Assembly: GCA_031259205.1 (NCBI GenBank) | Contig: JAIRLS010000158.1 | Span: forward strand, 1-16,165 | Reading direction: 5' to 3' | From: Bacteroidales bacterium | GTDB taxonomy: Bacteria > Bacteroidota > Bacteroidia > Bacteroidales > UBA4181 | Length of the DNA stretch: 16,165 nucleotides | In this document: one piece after another, positions 15,127 to 16,165 of the stretch | Position numbering within the stretch: the stretch's first letter is position 1 | Layout of the letters: the number at the start of each line of letters is the position of its first letter | Made by a program: the position numbers and the translations under genes | Notes under the pieces: generated by a model | Database searches by the model: none | What the model saw: the letters and a program-made list of their open reading frames with translations, nothing else | What the model was told of the DNA's origin: nothing

Positions 15127-15133
15127 TTTATTT

Positions 15134-15748
15134 ATGAACAACACATCGTGGTCGCTACAGACCAAAAAAGTTTTCAACGGCATCCTGCTGTTTTCACTGT
15201 CATGGATTGCCTATGGAATTTTCGCCCCCATCGAATCCCTGTTTTCAGGTATCAGTACATTGGCTTCCTTTGCCGATTCGCCCAGCCCGACAGGGGGTGC
15301 AGGCACCGTCCTGAACGCTATCACCTGGCTTTTGCTGGCGGGTATCATCGTGGGTTACATCCTGACCATTCTGGGGCTGGGAAAGTTCGGCGAGATACTG
15401 GAAGAAGCCGATAAAAAGGCCATCGGCTCGGTACGCACAGCGCTGATCCTTGCAGTGATTGCCGCCGCGCTGGACTGGGTGCCGCTTATTCCGGACATCG
15501 TAGGTGACATCGTGTACCTGATAGCAGTAATTTTAATGCTGGCGGGATACAACAAGCTCAAAAACTCGTCTACCTTTGCGGGTAAAAATGGAGCTTCCAC
15601 CCTCTTCGTAGCAATGATACTGATCATAGTGGGATGGGCTTTCGATTTCATTCCCATGGTCGGCAATTGGATTGAGGGACTGCTCACCGTCATCGCCTAC
15701 GCCATGACGCTGGTAGGATGGAGTAAAATCAAAAATGCAGTTGCATAA
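15134..15748 (+). CDS. Hypothetical six-segment membrane protein with internal duplication
   Basis: A 204-residue integral membrane protein that I cannot place in a named family. Hydrophobic segments are at about 13-32, 59-83, 99-115, 122-140, 155-172 and 178-196, with short polar links and the charged loop GEILEEADKKAIGSVR at 86-101. The last four segments are two copies of one helical hairpin. ALDWVPLIPDIVGDIVYLI with AGYNKLKNS (112-145) matches AFDFIPMVGNWIEGLLTVIA with VGWSKIKNA (169-202) in the D-[WF]-[VI]-P motif, the following helix and the terminal basic [YW]-x-K-[LI]-K-N motif. The first pair (59-90) may be a more distant copy. The start is set by a strong ribosome binding site, and a clear terminator follows 26 bp after the stop, so it is transcribed alone or with the unassigned block before it. 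Function unknown. Confidence 0.88.
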   Translation: MNNTSWSLQTKKVFNGILLFSLSWIAYGIFAPIESLFSGISTLASFADSPSPTGGAGTVLNAITWLLLAGIIVGYILTILGLGKFGEILEEADKKAIGSVRTALILAVIAAALDWVPLIPDIVGDIVYLIAVILMLAGYNKLKNSSTFAGKNGASTLFVAMILIIVGWAFDFIPMVGNWIEGLLTVIAYAMTLVGWSKIKNAVA

Positions 15749-15774
15749 CCGAAGAACGGCTTTTGTTCTCCGTC

Positions 15775-15812
15775 GGGAGTTGTCTCAAAAACAGGGGCAG
15801 CTCCCTTTTTTT
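15775..15812 (+). terminator. Rho-independent terminator of the membrane-protein gene
   Basis: GGGAGTTGTC (15775-15784) pairs with GGCAGCTCCC (15796-15805), ten pairs including two G-T, around an 11-base loop, followed by TTTTTTT. The gene stop is at 15748. Confidence 0.88.
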
Positions 15813-15881
15813 CTCTGTGCGGAGAATAATTACGGATTTTACTTTTCCTGACTTCGACATTTCATCCATGCTTGTTTTATA

Positions 15882-15898
15882 ATGGATTGCAAATCCAT
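15882..15898. repeat. Small perfect inverted repeat
   Basis: ATGGATT (15882-15888) and AATCCAT (15892-15898) flank GCA. It lies in the gene-free right end; no T-run follows. Confidence 0.6.
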
Positions 15899-15950
15899 CT
15901 ATTGAAAATTATGAGGCTGTCTCAAAAGACGGTTAATTTTTTTATTTAGG

Positions 15951-16020
15951 AATGGGAAATTAATAAGGTATAACAGTTTTGAAAGAAGGTAAAAAATGGG
16001 AAATTAATAAAGTATAACAG
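15951..16020. repeat. 26-bp direct repeat, two copies, 44-bp period
   Basis: AATGGGAAATTAATAAGGTA with TAACAG following (15951-15976) recurs at 15995-16020 with one mismatch (G to A at base 17). The 18 bases between the copies are A-rich. Confidence 0.9.
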
Positions 16021-16049
16021 CGCCTCCCGCAGGGAGGGTACTTTATTAA
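16004..16049. repeat. Two-part palindrome: 11-bp outer arm, 6-bp GC inner arm
   Basis: TTAATAAAGTA (16004-16014) is the exact complement of TACTTTATTAA (16039-16049). Inside it CCTCCC (16023-16028) pairs with GGGAGG (16032-16037) around GCA. The left outer arm is part of the second 26-bp direct repeat. It may be a hairpin of a small transposable element or a terminator-like remnant; no coding sequence is near. Confidence 0.75.
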
Positions 16050-16066
16050 GGGGGCGTCTCAAAAGC

Positions 16067-16159
16067 ACGCAGATGACGCAGATGATGTGGATTTGCACAG
16101 ATAAAAACGAGGCGTACAAAACGAAAGAAGTTGATTATCCATAAAATAAAAATCTGCGT
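16067..16159. repeat. ACGCAGAT direct/inverted repeats at the right edge
   Basis: ACGCAGAT occurs at 16067 and 16076 (9-bp step) and in inverted form, ATCTGCGT, at 16152-16159. Intergenic sequences of this wording are frequent in Bacteroidota as dispersed repeats. The element probably continues beyond the window. No gene is supported in 15815-16165. Confidence 0.5.
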
Positions 16160-16165
16160 TCCTCT

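Larger units (their letters stand above)
14613..15133. other. Unassigned block between promoter and membrane-protein gene; open on both strands
   Basis: About 520 nt lie between the 14605 promoter and the next gene. On the plus strand there are two short frames, 14652-14837 (61 codons, starting MTPHCSHVRF) and 14862-15065 (67 codons). On the minus strand a single 122-codon frame runs 15028-14660 (starting MLLTGVFAYAKPVYLFGYSS). I recognise no protein family in any of them and see no ribosome binding site for them. The block also contains an 8-bp hairpin at 14781-14804 (GCCGG/CCGGC core extended by G-T pairs). It could be a decayed gene, a dispersed repeat, a structured leader or a small RNA; the sequence alone does not decide. 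Confidence 0.4.

Overview
The window is a chromosomal segment of a Bacteroidota bacterium, most likely a Bacteroidales member related to the T9SS-bearing Porphyromonas/Tannerella/Dysgonomonas side. The evidence is a complete porP-gldK-gldL-gldM-gldN cluster, Bacteroidota-type -7 boxes (TAnnTTTG), weak or absent Shine-Dalgarno sequences at most starts, and a topA gene paired with a degenerate arginase-fold gene. Species cannot be read from the sequence.

Layout. Positions 1-270 hold the 3' end of a plus-strand gene whose C-terminus is a 21-bp/heptad repeat coiled coil. Positions 268-615 hold a frameshifted remnant of an IS982-type transposase on the minus strand. From 672 to 12940 all genes lie on the minus strand. 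In the order of transcription they are: topA and an arginase-like gene (overlapping ATGA junction); the type IX secretion core porP, gldK, gldL, gldM, gldN, closed by a strong hairpin terminator at 3181-3214; hisC with a 4HBT thioesterase; and miaA with its own -7 box and a 7-bp tandem repeat. ruvB is transcribed divergently from topA, from a promoter about 190 nt upstream of its start. After ruvB comes a roughly 785-nt stretch with no confident gene. It contains a perfect -7 box at 14605 and an unassigned block of about 500 nt. It leads to a six-segment membrane protein with an unusually good ribosome binding site and a rho-independent terminator. The last 250 bases are a patchwork of small direct and inverted repeats that look like remains of mobile elements.

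How the genes work together. PorP is an outer-membrane beta-barrel, GldK (lipoprotein) and GldN form the periplasmic ring, and GldL and GldM form the proton-driven inner-membrane motor. Key charged residues of the motor are conserved (GldL K34, H37, E52, E62; GldM R9), so the T9SS core should be functional. topA, ruvB and miaA are housekeeping genes; hisC serves histidine biosynthesis.

No obviously new multi-gene system is visible. The observations most worth a second look are the arginase-fold protein that has lost most of its metal ligands, the unassigned block at 14613-15133 behind a good promoter, the internally duplicated membrane protein, the repeat at the miaA promoter, and the repeat patchwork at the right end.
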